The notes under the pieces: model-generated | Told to the model about the DNA's origin: nothing | Database searches by the model: none | What the model saw: only the letters and a program-made list of their open reading frames with translations | Source: Nitrosomonas sp. | GTDB lineage: Bacteria; Pseudomonadota; Gammaproteobacteria; Burkholderiales; Nitrosomonadaceae | Assembly: GCA_028577615.1 (NCBI GenBank) | Contig: JAJSDU010000015.1 | Location: 1-59,399 of the forward strand | Direction of reading: 5' to 3' | Length of the DNA: 59,399 bases | In this document: positions 36,205-44,763 of the stretch, piece after piece | Numbering within the stretch: the stretch's first letter is position 1 | How the letters are laid out: every line of letters starts with the position of its first letter | Translations under genes and position numbers: made by a program

Positions 36205-37116
36205 ATGACGCAAGATCTCAATTTGTTCGGTATCTATGCGCGCGTTGTCGAGGCCGGAAGCTTTGCCGAGGCTGCAAGACGAATGGGTATTTCACGCGCC
36301 GCAGTCAGTAAGGCAATTTCCAAACTGGAGAAGAATCTGGGTGCGCAATTATTAAACCGCAGTACACGGCACCTCAGCCTGACCGAGGCGGGCGCTGTAC
36401 TTGCAGAGCACTCCGCGCACATTCTTGACGAAGCGGAGCAGGCGGAACGGTTTGTAAACAGCTTGCAAGCCGAGCCGCGCGGCATGCTGAAAGTCAGCGC
36501 CTCTGTTGCCTTTGGCACACTGCATGTAGCGCCTGCACTGGCTGATTTTCTTGCCCGCTATCCAGAAATCCGGATTGACTTAACCATCACTGACCGTCCG
36601 GTTGATTTGGTCGAGGAAGGTCAGGATGTCATTATTCGAGTAACCAATGAACCGGATCTGAATCTTGTTGCCCGCAAACTGGCACCCGCACGGCGCAGAT
36701 TATGCGCAACTCCCCGGTATTTTGAGAAAAACGGCATACCGCGAACACCAGAAGATCTGATCAAACATAATTGTTTGGATTACACACTTTCAGGAGAACA
36801 GGGACACTGGAATTTTACCGGCCCCGAGGGAATCATTACCGTACCCGTTTCGGGCAATCTGCGCATCAATGACGATGACGCCCTGTCTCAGGCTGTATTG
36901 GGCGGCCTGGGCATCGCGTTACTGCCAACATTTACTGTCGGCAAGGAGTTGCAAAGCGGAAAACTGCAGGCAGTGCTATCCGAATATATCGCGGTGGAGC
37001 GTTACGTTTACGCCTGCCATTTACCCAGCCGTCATGTACCCGCCAAGGTACGTTCATTTATTGATTTCCTTGCCATGCGCATTGGTAAAATACCGTACTG
37101 GGATCAGGACCCATAA
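36205..37116 (+). CDS. LysR-family transcriptional regulator
   Basis: A 303-residue LTTR. The N-terminal winged helix runs NLFGIYARVVEAGSFAEAARRMGISRAAVSKAISKLEKNLGAQLLNRSTRHLSLTEAG, of the subgroup with RSTRxxxLTEAG (AaeR/CrgA-like). The effector-binding domain follows with GMLKVSASVAFGTLHVAPALADFLARYPEI and HNCLDYTL. Normal length. There is no divergent target gene; the porin upstream is on the same strand. Its end overlaps the end of rluD by 13 bases (convergent). Confidence 0.9.
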   Translation: MTQDLNLFGIYARVVEAGSFAEAARRMGISRAAVSKAISKLEKNLGAQLLNRSTRHLSLTEAGAVLAEHSAHILDEAEQAERFVNSLQAEPRGMLKVSASVAFGTLHVAPALADFLARYPEIRIDLTITDRPVDLVEEGQDVIIRVTNEPDLNLVARKLAPARRRLCATPRYFEKNGIPRTPEDLIKHNCLDYTLSGEQGHWNFTGPEGIITVPVSGNLRINDDDALSQAVLGGLGIALLPTFTVGKELQSGKLQAVLSEYIAVERYVYACHLPSRHVPAKVRSFIDFLAMRIGKIPYWDQDP

Positions 37117-38129
37117 ACAGCATCCCGTGCAGCTTCCTGACTAAAAAACCGGAGCTGTTCAAGCAATGTTGTCAGATCATCAGGTATTTCCGAACACCAC
37201 TCCATCATCTGTGCATTTCCTGGATGATGGAGCACCAGCTTCCATGCATGCAGCGCCTGCCGGGGAAATGCACCTAAGAGCATTCCGATCTCAGCCGTCA
37301 CCTTCCCCGGCTTGCCGCCATAAACAGAATCGCCGACCAATGCATGTCCTATGGAATGCATATGAACACGAATCTGATGCGTACGCCCCGTTTCCAGACT
37401 GCACTGCAACAATGAGCAGCCCGCCAAACGCTCAAGAATGCGGTAATGTGTTCGCGCCGGCTTCCCGCGCGGGTTAACAGCCATTTTTGTTCGATGCACC
37501 GGATGACGGCCGACAGGCGCGTCAACATTGCCGCTGCCAGCCACTTTACCCAATACCAGCGCCAGATAATCGCGTTTAACTGTGCGCTGCTGCAGCTGGC
37601 GCACCAGACTCGTTTGCGCCTCTATCGTCTTTGCAACGACCAGCAATCCGCTGGTATCCTTATCCAGCCGGTGAACTATGCCGGCGCGCGGGACATGCTC
37701 AAGCTGCGGCGAGTGATGCAGCAGCGCATTCAATAACGTGCCCCGCCAGTTGCCATTTCCAGGGTGCACCACCAGGCCGGCCGGTTTATTGACAACCATC
37801 AGCGTCTCATCCTCGAAAACAATATCCAGCGAGATAGCCTCGGCCACATGTTGATGTTCGGCAACAGGAACATCGGGGTAAATTGAAATACGCTCCCCAC
37901 CCCAGACTTTCTGTTTAGCCGTACAACCCTGATCATCCAGTTTGACGCACTCACTGAGTATCCAGGACTGAATGCGGCTGCGCGACCAATCCGGCAATAA
38001 TTGCGCCAGCGCCTGATCAAGCCGCTGACCGGCATTTCCCATCGGAATCACGACATGTATAACCGATGCGCTTGCCGCAAACCATGCGGGCGATGGCGTC
38101 TTTACGTTATAATCTTTTTTTGATCCCAT
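37104..38129 (-). CDS. rluD: 23S rRNA pseudouridine synthase D
   Basis: A 341-residue RluA-family enzyme. An S4 domain comes first (GNAGQRLDQALAQLLPDWSRSRIQSWILSECVKLD), then the catalytic part with VVNKPAGLVVHPGNGN and the active-site loop GIVHRLDKDTSGLLVVAKT, with catalytic Asp. RTHQIRVHMHSIGHALVGD follows. It modifies helix 69 of 23S rRNA. rluD and bamD are divergent, as in E. coli. No pgeF (yfiH) follows it here, which is unusual. Confidence 0.94.
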   Translation of the reverse strand: MGSKKDYNVKTPSPAWFAASASVIHVVIPMGNAGQRLDQALAQLLPDWSRSRIQSWILSECVKLDDQGCTAKQKVWGGERISIYPDVPVAEHQHVAEAISLDIVFEDETLMVVNKPAGLVVHPGNGNWRGTLLNALLHHSPQLEHVPRAGIVHRLDKDTSGLLVVAKTIEAQTSLVRQLQQRTVKRDYLALVLGKVAGSGNVDAPVGRHPVHRTKMAVNPRGKPARTHYRILERLAGCSLLQCSLETGRTHQIRVHMHSIGHALVGDSVYGGKPGKVTAEIGMLLGAFPRQALHAWKLVLHHPGNAQMMEWCSEIPDDLTTLLEQLRFFSQEAARDAVYGS

Positions 38130-38144
38130 GTTTTTTCTGGCTTT

Positions 38145-38957
38145 ATGATGATGTTCAAAAACATTGCGTTGTTTTTAATTCTGGCGTCTACCCTATCAGC
38201 ATGCGGTTTACTGCCCGATCAGAAAGAAGATACGCATAACTGGTCGGCAAGCAAATTTTACGAAGAAGCGAAAGAAAAATTAAACAATGGAAATTATGAA
38301 GCTGCAATTAAACTGTTCGAAGGACTGGAAGCCCGGTACCCTTACGGCCGTTATGCACAGCAGGCTCAGCTTGAAACGGCCTACGCGCATTACAAAAATC
38401 AGGAACAGGCTTCCGCTATTGCCGCGGCTGATCGTTTTATAAAACTGCACCCCAATAATCCAAATGTTGATTATGCCTATTATATCAAGGGCCTGGTTAA
38501 TTATCATGACAACTGGGGCATGATGAGTTTTTTGATGCGCGGTTTTCTGAAACAGGATATGAGCGAGCGCGACTCAAAAGCATCACGCGAATCGTTTGAA
38601 AATTTCAAGGAGCTGGTGACACGCTTTCCGAACAGCAAATATGCGCCCGATTCCAGGCAACGCATGGCGCATTTGCTGAATGTCATCGCCATGAGCGAAG
38701 TACACGTTGCGCGTTATTATATGAAACGGCATGCCTATGTTGCCGCAGTCAATCGTGCGCAGTACACGATCAAGGAATACCCGCTCACGCCCGCCGCCGA
38801 AGAAGCGCTCTACATTATGGCTCAGGCCTACAATGCACTGGGCATGCCCGATTTAAGCGATGACGCCGAACGTGTTCTGAAAAAGAATTTTCCGGACAGC
38901 AAGTTTCTCGGCGATATACAGGAATCGGAAAATCCATCATGGTGGAAACTCTGGTAG
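38145..38957 (+). CDS. bamD: outer-membrane assembly lipoprotein BamD
   Basis: A 270-residue lipoprotein: signal NIALFLILASTLSACGLL with lipobox Cys21, then a TPR-like fold (SKFYEEAKEKLNNGNYEAAIKLFEGLEARYPYGRYAQQAQLETAYAHY; KEYPLTPAAEEALYIMAQAYNALG). BamD is the essential partner of BamA in inserting outer-membrane proteins. Three ATGs in a row open the frame. TATAAT at 38108-38113 is a candidate -10, but the -35 is weak. It is divergent from rluD. Confidence 0.95.
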   Translation: MMMFKNIALFLILASTLSACGLLPDQKEDTHNWSASKFYEEAKEKLNNGNYEAAIKLFEGLEARYPYGRYAQQAQLETAYAHYKNQEQASAIAAADRFIKLHPNNPNVDYAYYIKGLVNYHDNWGMMSFLMRGFLKQDMSERDSKASRESFENFKELVTRFPNSKYAPDSRQRMAHLLNVIAMSEVHVARYYMKRHAYVAAVNRAQYTIKEYPLTPAAEEALYIMAQAYNALGMPDLSDDAERVLKKNFPDSKFLGDIQESENPSWWKLW

Positions 38958-38964
38958 CGGAAGC

Positions 38965-39411
38965 CTATTGATTGGCTTTTAAATGCACTGTCAGAACGTC
39001 ACATTCAGCATTAAAAATAACGCCTTTAGCGGTTGATCCCATCAACGCCGCCAATCCATGATGACCGTGCGATCCCACGACAATCAGATCGACCCGCTCT
39101 GTTAGCGCAAGCCGGATAATTTCCTCCTGCGGCCTTCCCCAGATCAACCAGCGATTGGCCGGCGCGATATCCACGCTATCGCACACCTGATTGAATCTGT
39201 TTTTTTCATCTTCCAGAAGCGAATCACCGGATTGATCACCCAATGCAATGATGGCGCCATACGGCGTATCCGGCATGGGAATATTATCCAGAACATGGAT
39301 TACACTGAGTTCGGCATTGAATTTTCCGGCCAGACGATTGGCCTGCCCGATAACAATACCGTCATAATCCGAGAAATCAACAGCAACAAGAATCTTTTTA
39401 TAATCACTCAT
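38965..39411 (-). CDS. universal stress protein (UspA family)
   Basis: A 148-residue Usp domain. The start YKKILVAVDFSDYDGIVIGQANRLA and the nucleotide-binding G-x2-G-x9-GS pattern VGSHGHHGLAALMGSTAKGVIFNAECDVLTVH are typical of ATP-binding Usp proteins. The middle ANRWLIWGRPQEEIIRLA is normal. I start at the ATG at 39411; a TTG lies six bases upstream in frame. It is convergent with bamD, only seven bases apart. Confidence 0.88.
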   Translation of the reverse strand: MSDYKKILVAVDFSDYDGIVIGQANRLAGKFNAELSVIHVLDNIPMPDTPYGAIIALGDQSGDSLLEDEKNRFNQVCDSVDIAPANRWLIWGRPQEEIIRLALTERVDLIVVGSHGHHGLAALMGSTAKGVIFNAECDVLTVHLKANQ

Positions 39412-39840
39412 ATACAATTCACTCTAAACAACAATCAACTGGATCAGCAGGCGGTTAACTCTACCATATCCAGAGTTTTTCGGGATAACGCATCCACGGC
39501 GCAAAGCAAAAACGTAACGCATCTGGCCGGAGTTCAACAAGCCAGAAAATCATTCATCATACAATCACTTATTTTGCAAAACTTTAATCTTTCCTTAACA
39601 TGAATATTACATTGCTCTGGTTATAATAGCTTGCGCTGGAATTTTACTGATCACGGACAATGTTGCCGTACAAAATACCCGGCGCATTGTTCAGAAAGGT
39701 ATATCCAATCGAGTGAGTACATTTCCCGGCTATTAATCTATACTGAAAAGCGACCTCATGAGCACCACCGCATCCCGCCAATCCGCTCACTGTTTCCAGT
39801 GGCAACCGCCAGATCCGCAGCGATTAACAGGATCGTACCT
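39412..39840 (+). other. intergenic region upstream of second two-component system
   Basis: A 429-base spacer between the Usp gene and the divergent response-regulator gene. TATAAT at 39622-39627 within TGGTTATAATAG is a good extended -10, with no clean -35. The response-regulator frame is open from 39631 but the extra 70 residues do not resemble a receiver domain. Confidence 0.4.
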
Positions 39841-40524
39841 ATGAATATATTGATCGTGGAAGATAATCAGGATATTGCAGCCAGTATTTATGACTATCTT
39901 GAAACCCTTGGCTACACGATTGATGCTGCACGTGATGGCTTGACAGGATTGCATCTGGCCCTTACCAAAGACTATGACGTCATCATTCTCGATCTGGGAT
40001 TGCCGGGCATTGACGGTACAGATCTCTGCCGCAGGCTCCGGCAGGAGGCGAAGCGGGCAATTCCGGTGATCATGCTGACCGCCAGGGATTCTCTCGAAAA
40101 CAAACTGGAAGGTTTTAAATCCGGCGCTGATGACTATCTCATCAAACCGTTCGCACTAAAAGAACTGGCGGCGCGCGTTAAAGCATTATCAGAGCGCATC
40201 AGGCGCATACCGTCGTCACAATTGCAAATTGGTGATCTCACGCTCAACATGGAAACACATGACGTGCATCGCGCGGGAAAGCACATCAGTCTCAACCCCA
40301 TGCTCTTTCGATTACTGACCTATCTGATGCAGAATCCGCATCGCGTGATCAAACGGGAAGAACTGGAATATGCTGTCTGGCAGGATCATCCACCCGACAG
40401 CGATGCACTGCGCACACATTTGTCGAATCTCCGCCAGGCCGTTGACAAGCCTTTTGATCAACCTTTGATACTCACTATACGCGGCTTCGGTTATAAATTA
40501 ACTGACAACAATGCAAAGAACTAA
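39841..40524 (+). CDS. OmpR-family response regulator
   Basis: A 227-residue regulator. Receiver: acidic pair VEDNQ, phospho-acceptor Asp51 in VIILDLGLPG, VIMLTARDSLENKLEGFKSGADDYLIKPF with conserved Thr and Lys. Winged helix: NPMLFRLLTYLMQNPHRVIKREELEYAVW and RTHLSNLRQAVDKPF. The start at 39841 is where homology begins. Its last codons overlap the kinase start by 14 bases, so the pair is coupled. The regulated genes are unknown; the secreted-protein cluster 500 bases downstream is a candidate. Confidence 0.9.
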   Translation: MNILIVEDNQDIAASIYDYLETLGYTIDAARDGLTGLHLALTKDYDVIILDLGLPGIDGTDLCRRLRQEAKRAIPVIMLTARDSLENKLEGFKSGADDYLIKPFALKELAARVKALSERIRRIPSSQLQIGDLTLNMETHDVHRAGKHISLNPMLFRLLTYLMQNPHRVIKREELEYAVWQDHPPDSDALRTHLSNLRQAVDKPFDQPLILTIRGFGYKLTDNNAKN

Positions 40525-41794
40525 GCGCCTGCGAAGACGCATCACACTTGCGTTTCTGCTGTTTGGTGTTTTTCTGGCGCTCACGCTCGGTATCAGTCTG
40601 GTTGCGGCGCTGAAATCCGTTGAAACGGAAATACTCGATGACATCCTCAGAATCGAGCTGGCAGCATTGCAGAAACAAGCCGGGAGCACAGCGCATATTC
40701 CAGTCACTTCTCGATCACGCTCAACCATCATCACTTATACCGCCCCGCTTTCTGAGCAGCATCAATTGCCGGAGCATGTACGCAGCCTCCCCCAGGGAAC
40801 CCACGATATCATGTTCAACAACCGGGATTATCGCGTTCTGATTCAGCATGTCAATGACACAAGGTATGTCGTGCAATTCGATGACACGAGCATCCACAGG
40901 CGTGAAAATGATTTCGTCCGCCTTGTCTGGCTATACGTCACTTTGACCCTGGTCATCGCGTTGGTCATCGGCTGGGCGGTAGCCGAGCATGTCATCAGTC
41001 CGATAAAGCGTCTTGCCTATCAGGTTATGGCGTTCAAAAATCAACCGGGCGAGGCGCTCAATTTATCCGAGTTCGGTGATGATGAAATAGGCGTACTGGC
41101 GCGCAAACTGAAACATTATCACGAACAGCTGCAATACTTGCTGATTCGCGAAAAAGAGTTTGCCAGCAATGTAAGTCATGAATTGCGCACACCCGTGACC
41201 AGCATCAGCATGGCCGCTGAAGTATTGGCAGCGAAAGCCGATCCCTCCACGCCGGAATACGCCCGGATTCAGCGCATTCAGCGCGCCGCAGACGAAATGT
41301 CTGAACTGATCGAGACTTTTCTGATACTGGCCCAGATCAATCACGCATCCACGCACAGCAGCACAGTCTGCGCCATGGAGCCGATCGTACGCAAGGTGAT
41401 TGAACAACAACGCGTCTGGCTGGCCGACAAACCGGTCAAAGTAAGCATTACGGTAAGCGGCCAGCTGGAAGTTGCCGCGCATGCGGGGATACTCAGCGTA
41501 CTGGTAGCCAATCTGGTACGCAACGCATTCCGCCACACGAATAAAGGCGCGATCACAATAGCGCTGTTACCTGACCGGCTGTCGGTCAGCGATACCGGCA
41601 CCGGTATTGATCAGACCATACAGACACAATTATTCAAAAATCATATTACGCACAAATCGGGCGACAGCAGCAGAATCGGACTGGGTTTGACCATTGTTCA
41701 GCGGATCTGCGAGCGTTATGGCTGGAAGGTATTTTTTGAAAGTGAAAAAGATCAGGGATCCCGCTTTACCGTGCTGTTTCATCCGCATCCGTGA
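40511..41794 (+). CDS. sensor histidine kinase
   Basis: A 427-residue membrane kinase with helices at about residues 11-32 and 138-160, and a periplasmic sensor of about 105 residues between. HAMP follows (VISPIKRLAYQVMAFKNQPG). HisKA: ASNVSHELRTPVTSISMAAEVLAAKA, phospho-acceptor His223. ATPase boxes VANLVRNAFRHTNKG, VSDTGTGID and IGLGLTIVQRICERYGW are intact. The periplasmic part has no recognisable ligand motif. Confidence 0.9.
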   Translation: MQRTKRLRRRITLAFLLFGVFLALTLGISLVAALKSVETEILDDILRIELAALQKQAGSTAHIPVTSRSRSTIITYTAPLSEQHQLPEHVRSLPQGTHDIMFNNRDYRVLIQHVNDTRYVVQFDDTSIHRRENDFVRLVWLYVTLTLVIALVIGWAVAEHVISPIKRLAYQVMAFKNQPGEALNLSEFGDDEIGVLARKLKHYHEQLQYLLIREKEFASNVSHELRTPVTSISMAAEVLAAKADPSTPEYARIQRIQRAADEMSELIETFLILAQINHASTHSSTVCAMEPIVRKVIEQQRVWLADKPVKVSITVSGQLEVAAHAGILSVLVANLVRNAFRHTNKGAITIALLPDRLSVSDTGTGIDQTIQTQLFKNHITHKSGDSSRIGLGLTIVQRICERYGWKVFFESEKDQGSRFTVLFHPHP

Positions 41795-42278
41795 TTATTC
41801 CGCGCGTTCCGCAGCAGAAATCGCCGTGTAAAACCCTTCTTGCTTAGCTACCTGTATCAGAAACTCTCAATTTGCTCAGTGGCAACGGCGCGCAGCAATC
41901 GCGGCGTCTGGCAGCCGAACAGCGGAAATCCACATACTGCCTTTTCCACCGGCTGCAGGGCGAACGCCCGTATGTTGAAAACGCATACCATCATGGGGTG
42001 GCAAGCGACGGGAACAATGGACGGATATCATTTGGATGATGTCTTTTTATCAATACAGAAATACCGCTTTATTGCCTGGCGAACACCGCTATACAAACCG
42101 CATCTCATCAGCTTGACATCGATTCAAACAGAATGTTCCAATTGCAGCTGATGCAAATACCGCCGGATTTATGGTGAACGCGGATACTACAGACAAAACG
42201 CATCGAATGACCGGTCACCAGTTGTATGGCATACAAACAGCCAATTTTTAATCCACGCCACGTAATAAGGGAGGCACC
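41795..42278 (+). other. gene-free spacer upstream of the secreted-protein cluster
   Basis: A 484-base spacer with no convincing gene; a 103-codon frame at 41840-42151 has no family features. TTGACA at 42113-42118 is a perfect -35 hexamer but no good -10 follows. GGGAGG at 42269-42274 is a strong ribosome-binding site for the next gene. Confidence 0.45.
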
Positions 42279-43160
42279 ATGAAACACTGTATCAAATCCA
42301 TCACCTCAACAGCATGCCTGCTGGTTCTGTTATTCAGCTTCAATCCGGCTACCGCGGCGACAACCCCGCAGATTGAAACGTTGTTCAACTGGGCGGAAAA
42401 TACTTTTCCCGATCTGTTTCCAGATCATCAGATCACCCAGACGGTCGATCCCTGGGCATTTCGTTTTTATCCGGCTACCGGCATTTACGCGGGCGTGAAG
42501 AATGACGAAGTTTTCGTGCTGGGCGGACCGTGGGGAACGGAAAATCCAACATTCATCGACACACTGCCGAGCCTGCTCGCGCAGATACAAGGCAGCGGCG
42601 GCAACGGCAGCGTCCCGGCATGCAGCGATACAGCAACGATTCCTGAAGGCATGGTCATCACCCAAAGCGGTAATGTGGTCAATATCACCACCAACGGACA
42701 GTGTCTTGTCGTTTCCAATCCCGGAAACACCAATTTCTGCGAACCGCCCGCACCGTCGCAACCGACCGGCATTTCCATCCTGAGCACCAACACTGTCAGT
42801 TCATTCCAGACCACCGGCATTACGCTCAATCTGCCGCCGAATCTTCCCAATCCGCTGGATGCCTTTGCGCAGAATACGTCAACCTGCATCATCAATGCTC
42901 AGGAAGCGTTAACCAGTCAGGTGGTGAACAGCAATATCTGTCTCGACATCACCAATCAGCTTTCACAGCTGTCCGGCTTTCCGGGCGTAACCATCAGCCC
43001 GCCGGTTACCATCACAACTGTCACGTCAAGCACCAACCAGCGCGTAGCGGATTGCTTCGCCACCAGCGCGGCATTTATCACCGATATATTCAGCGGCGAA
43101 TCGTGGGTGAACGTCAATGGCAGTTTTGTACCCGCCTCGAGCGTGGGTTCCGGTTTCTGA
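42279..43160 (+). CDS. secreted protein with shared A domain and six-cysteine B domain, unknown function
   Basis: A 293-residue exported protein (signal TACLLVLLFSFNPATA). Domain A, about residues 30-105, reads LFNWAENTFPDLFPDHQ, FRFYPATGIYAGVK and VFVLGGPWG. A Gly/Ser linker follows. Domain B, about 113-290, holds six Cys in the contexts ACSD, QCLV, FCEP, TCII, ICLD and DCFA, likely three disulfides. The gene at 44764 has the same A and B domains with all six Cys in order. Domain A resembles a short motif block (FPxHQ, YRxYPxTxxYxGV, VYVxG) seen in many betaproteobacterial exported proteins; I cannot give it a function. It has its own strong ribosome-binding site. Confidence 0.8.
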   Translation: MKHCIKSITSTACLLVLLFSFNPATAATTPQIETLFNWAENTFPDLFPDHQITQTVDPWAFRFYPATGIYAGVKNDEVFVLGGPWGTENPTFIDTLPSLLAQIQGSGGNGSVPACSDTATIPEGMVITQSGNVVNITTNGQCLVVSNPGNTNFCEPPAPSQPTGISILSTNTVSSFQTTGITLNLPPNLPNPLDAFAQNTSTCIINAQEALTSQVVNSNICLDITNQLSQLSGFPGVTISPPVTITTVTSSTNQRVADCFATSAAFITDIFSGESWVNVNGSFVPASSVGSGF

Positions 43161-43206
43161 TACCAGCGGTCGAACGTAACAAAAACAGCAATCTGACAGC
43201 GCAATA

Positions 43207-43235
43207 CGTTGAGGGTTATTTATGAACCCTCAACG
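43207..43235 (+). terminator. hairpin after the first six-cysteine gene
   Basis: Perfect 11-bp stem CGTTGAGGGTT (43207-43217) with AACCCTCAACG (43225-43235), seven-base loop, then TTTCC. The T-run is short, so termination may be partial. Confidence 0.6.
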
Positions 43236-43346
43236 TTTCCAACCACAAATTCAGTCCGATTCACTACATAAGTAAAATATAATTGATAATGCCTATTTCT
43301 GGGCAGATCAAGACAGTCATTCCACTCAAAACTCTGGAGATACTTT

Positions 43347-44240
43347 ATGCCATTTTTTCTGTGCAATAAATTGTTGACCAACCTCGTACCAGCTTTCATC
43401 ACGATCATCCTCATGCTTTCCGCCATGACGATCCAGGCAGCAACTTATAACTCAAAAACTGGTGAATTGTCTTTGCCGCACTTGATTGATGGGTCTAAAA
43501 CACTCATGGATGTCGTTATAAAATTAAATGCAGACGGCACTTATGCCATCCAAAGCGCCACTGAATCAGCGTTACCCATGTTTTGCCCGGGTACATTCTC
43601 TGAAGCAACCTTTAATTTAATCAGACAGGCAAACGGCGCAGATGAAATCAATGCGCTATTAGGCTGCCGCTGGCAACAACAGCAAAAAACATTATTCGAA
43701 TTTGATGCGGATACCAAACAATCCAGCCATTCTTTATCATGGCTGGATTCAGCATGCCAAACACTATCGGTAGGCATAGAAGAAAAGACCGGTCGCGTCG
43801 AGTTTTCGTCGCTCAGTAAAAATAATGCGGGCTGCGATATTTTTAGCACACTCTATCCGTATGATTTAAGGAAAAGAATATTAAGCCTGCAATATGTGAA
43901 AATTGATGATACTGCTATTGCTACAGAAGTTTATATAAAGTTTTACACGCTTAATGGTATAAACCGCTATGAGCTGGTTAGTTATGAAATCACGCCGAAC
44001 ACCACTCCTCCAGCTGTATGCAAACTCATTACAGAAGCAGCCTACAATGCGATATCAACATCAATGACGCCTAATGAGATCAGTAATTTATTAGGCTGTC
44101 AGTGGATGACAGAAAGTGTTTCAGATCCAGATCACGGTGAAACTTACTATCAATGGAAAGACCACGAATGGAATAGCATAGATTTTAGCAATGGAAGCAA
44201 ATCTTTTTGGCAATTCAGGATCGGAAGAACTCCAAACTAA
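43347..44240 (+). CDS. secreted protein with two BLIP/SmpA-like repeats
   Basis: A 297-residue exported protein (signal PAFITIILMLSAMTIQA). The mature start, ATYNSKTGELSLPHLIDG ... VVIKLNADGTYAI, is a beta unit found at the front of other exported betaproteobacterial proteins. Two copies of a Cys-spaced unit follow: Cys80 to Cys107 (CPGTFSEATFNLI to EINALLGCRW) and Cys225 to Cys251 (CKLITEAAYNAI to EISNLLGCQW). This resembles tandem repeats of the beta-lactamase-inhibitor / SmpA fold. The function is unknown; binding of a partner protein is a reasonable inference. Coding DNA is richer in A and T than the gene before. Confidence 0.75.
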   Translation: MPFFLCNKLLTNLVPAFITIILMLSAMTIQAATYNSKTGELSLPHLIDGSKTLMDVVIKLNADGTYAIQSATESALPMFCPGTFSEATFNLIRQANGADEINALLGCRWQQQQKTLFEFDADTKQSSHSLSWLDSACQTLSVGIEEKTGRVEFSSLSKNNAGCDIFSTLYPYDLRKRILSLQYVKIDDTAIATEVYIKFYTLNGINRYELVSYEITPNTTPPAVCKLITEAAYNAISTSMTPNEISNLLGCQWMTESVSDPDHGETYYQWKDHEWNSIDFSNGSKSFWQFRIGRTPN

Positions 44241-44267
44241 ACCATACACACTGAGGAGACTGAGTAA

Positions 44268-44699
44268 GTGAACATTAAGATATTCATTATGATAGTCGCT
44301 GTCTGGCTAGCTTCATTTCTCGCCCAGCCCGTTTTAGCCGCAGAACCCACAGCAGCCGAAATGAAAGACGCGCTTTTGCAAACGATGCAGAATCAGGGAG
44401 GATCACGATCCGGCGACGATTCTGTTTCAGTGGACAATTCCATTAGCGGCGCATCGATTTATATCAAACATTTTGAGAAAATTGGTTGCGAAAAAGCCTC
44501 CAATCGCCCCGGTTATTACTGCGACTATGAAATATCAGCAGGAATGGATTTCCATTCCAATGAAGGAACTGCCGCCGGAGATAGACACGCAGCGGGAATC
44601 AATGCGCTGTTTAATGCGCTCATGCCGCAAAATCAAATTTCCAACGAAACAAGGCGTTTCGTACGCTCCAATTCAGGCTGGAAGGTACTGCAAGATTAA
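44268..44699 (+). CDS. small secreted protein of unknown function
   Basis: A 143-residue exported protein (signal IFIMIVAVWLASFLAQPVLA). The mature part begins with a helix (TAAEMKDALLQTMQNQGG) and has two Cys, in GCEKASNRPGYYCDYEIS, likely a disulfide, then a beta strand ending SNSGWKVLQD. It starts with GTG at 44268 after GAGGAGACTGAG, a clear ribosome-binding site, 27 bases after the preceding gene, so the two are probably cotranscribed. No family recognised. Confidence 0.75.
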   Translation: MNIKIFIMIVAVWLASFLAQPVLAAEPTAAEMKDALLQTMQNQGGSRSGDDSVSVDNSISGASIYIKHFEKIGCEKASNRPGYYCDYEISAGMDFHSNEGTAAGDRHAAGINALFNALMPQNQISNETRRFVRSNSGWKVLQD

Positions 44700-44763
44700 C
44701 AGATTCATCAAGTACTTTTTATGGTGAATGAATTCACCTTGTATTGAAAATTTAATTTACTAC

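Noticed and set aside
41840-42151. 103-codon frame in the spacer before the secreted cluster
   Set aside because: It lacks a signal sequence, domain features and a ribosome-binding site; it looks like chance coding.
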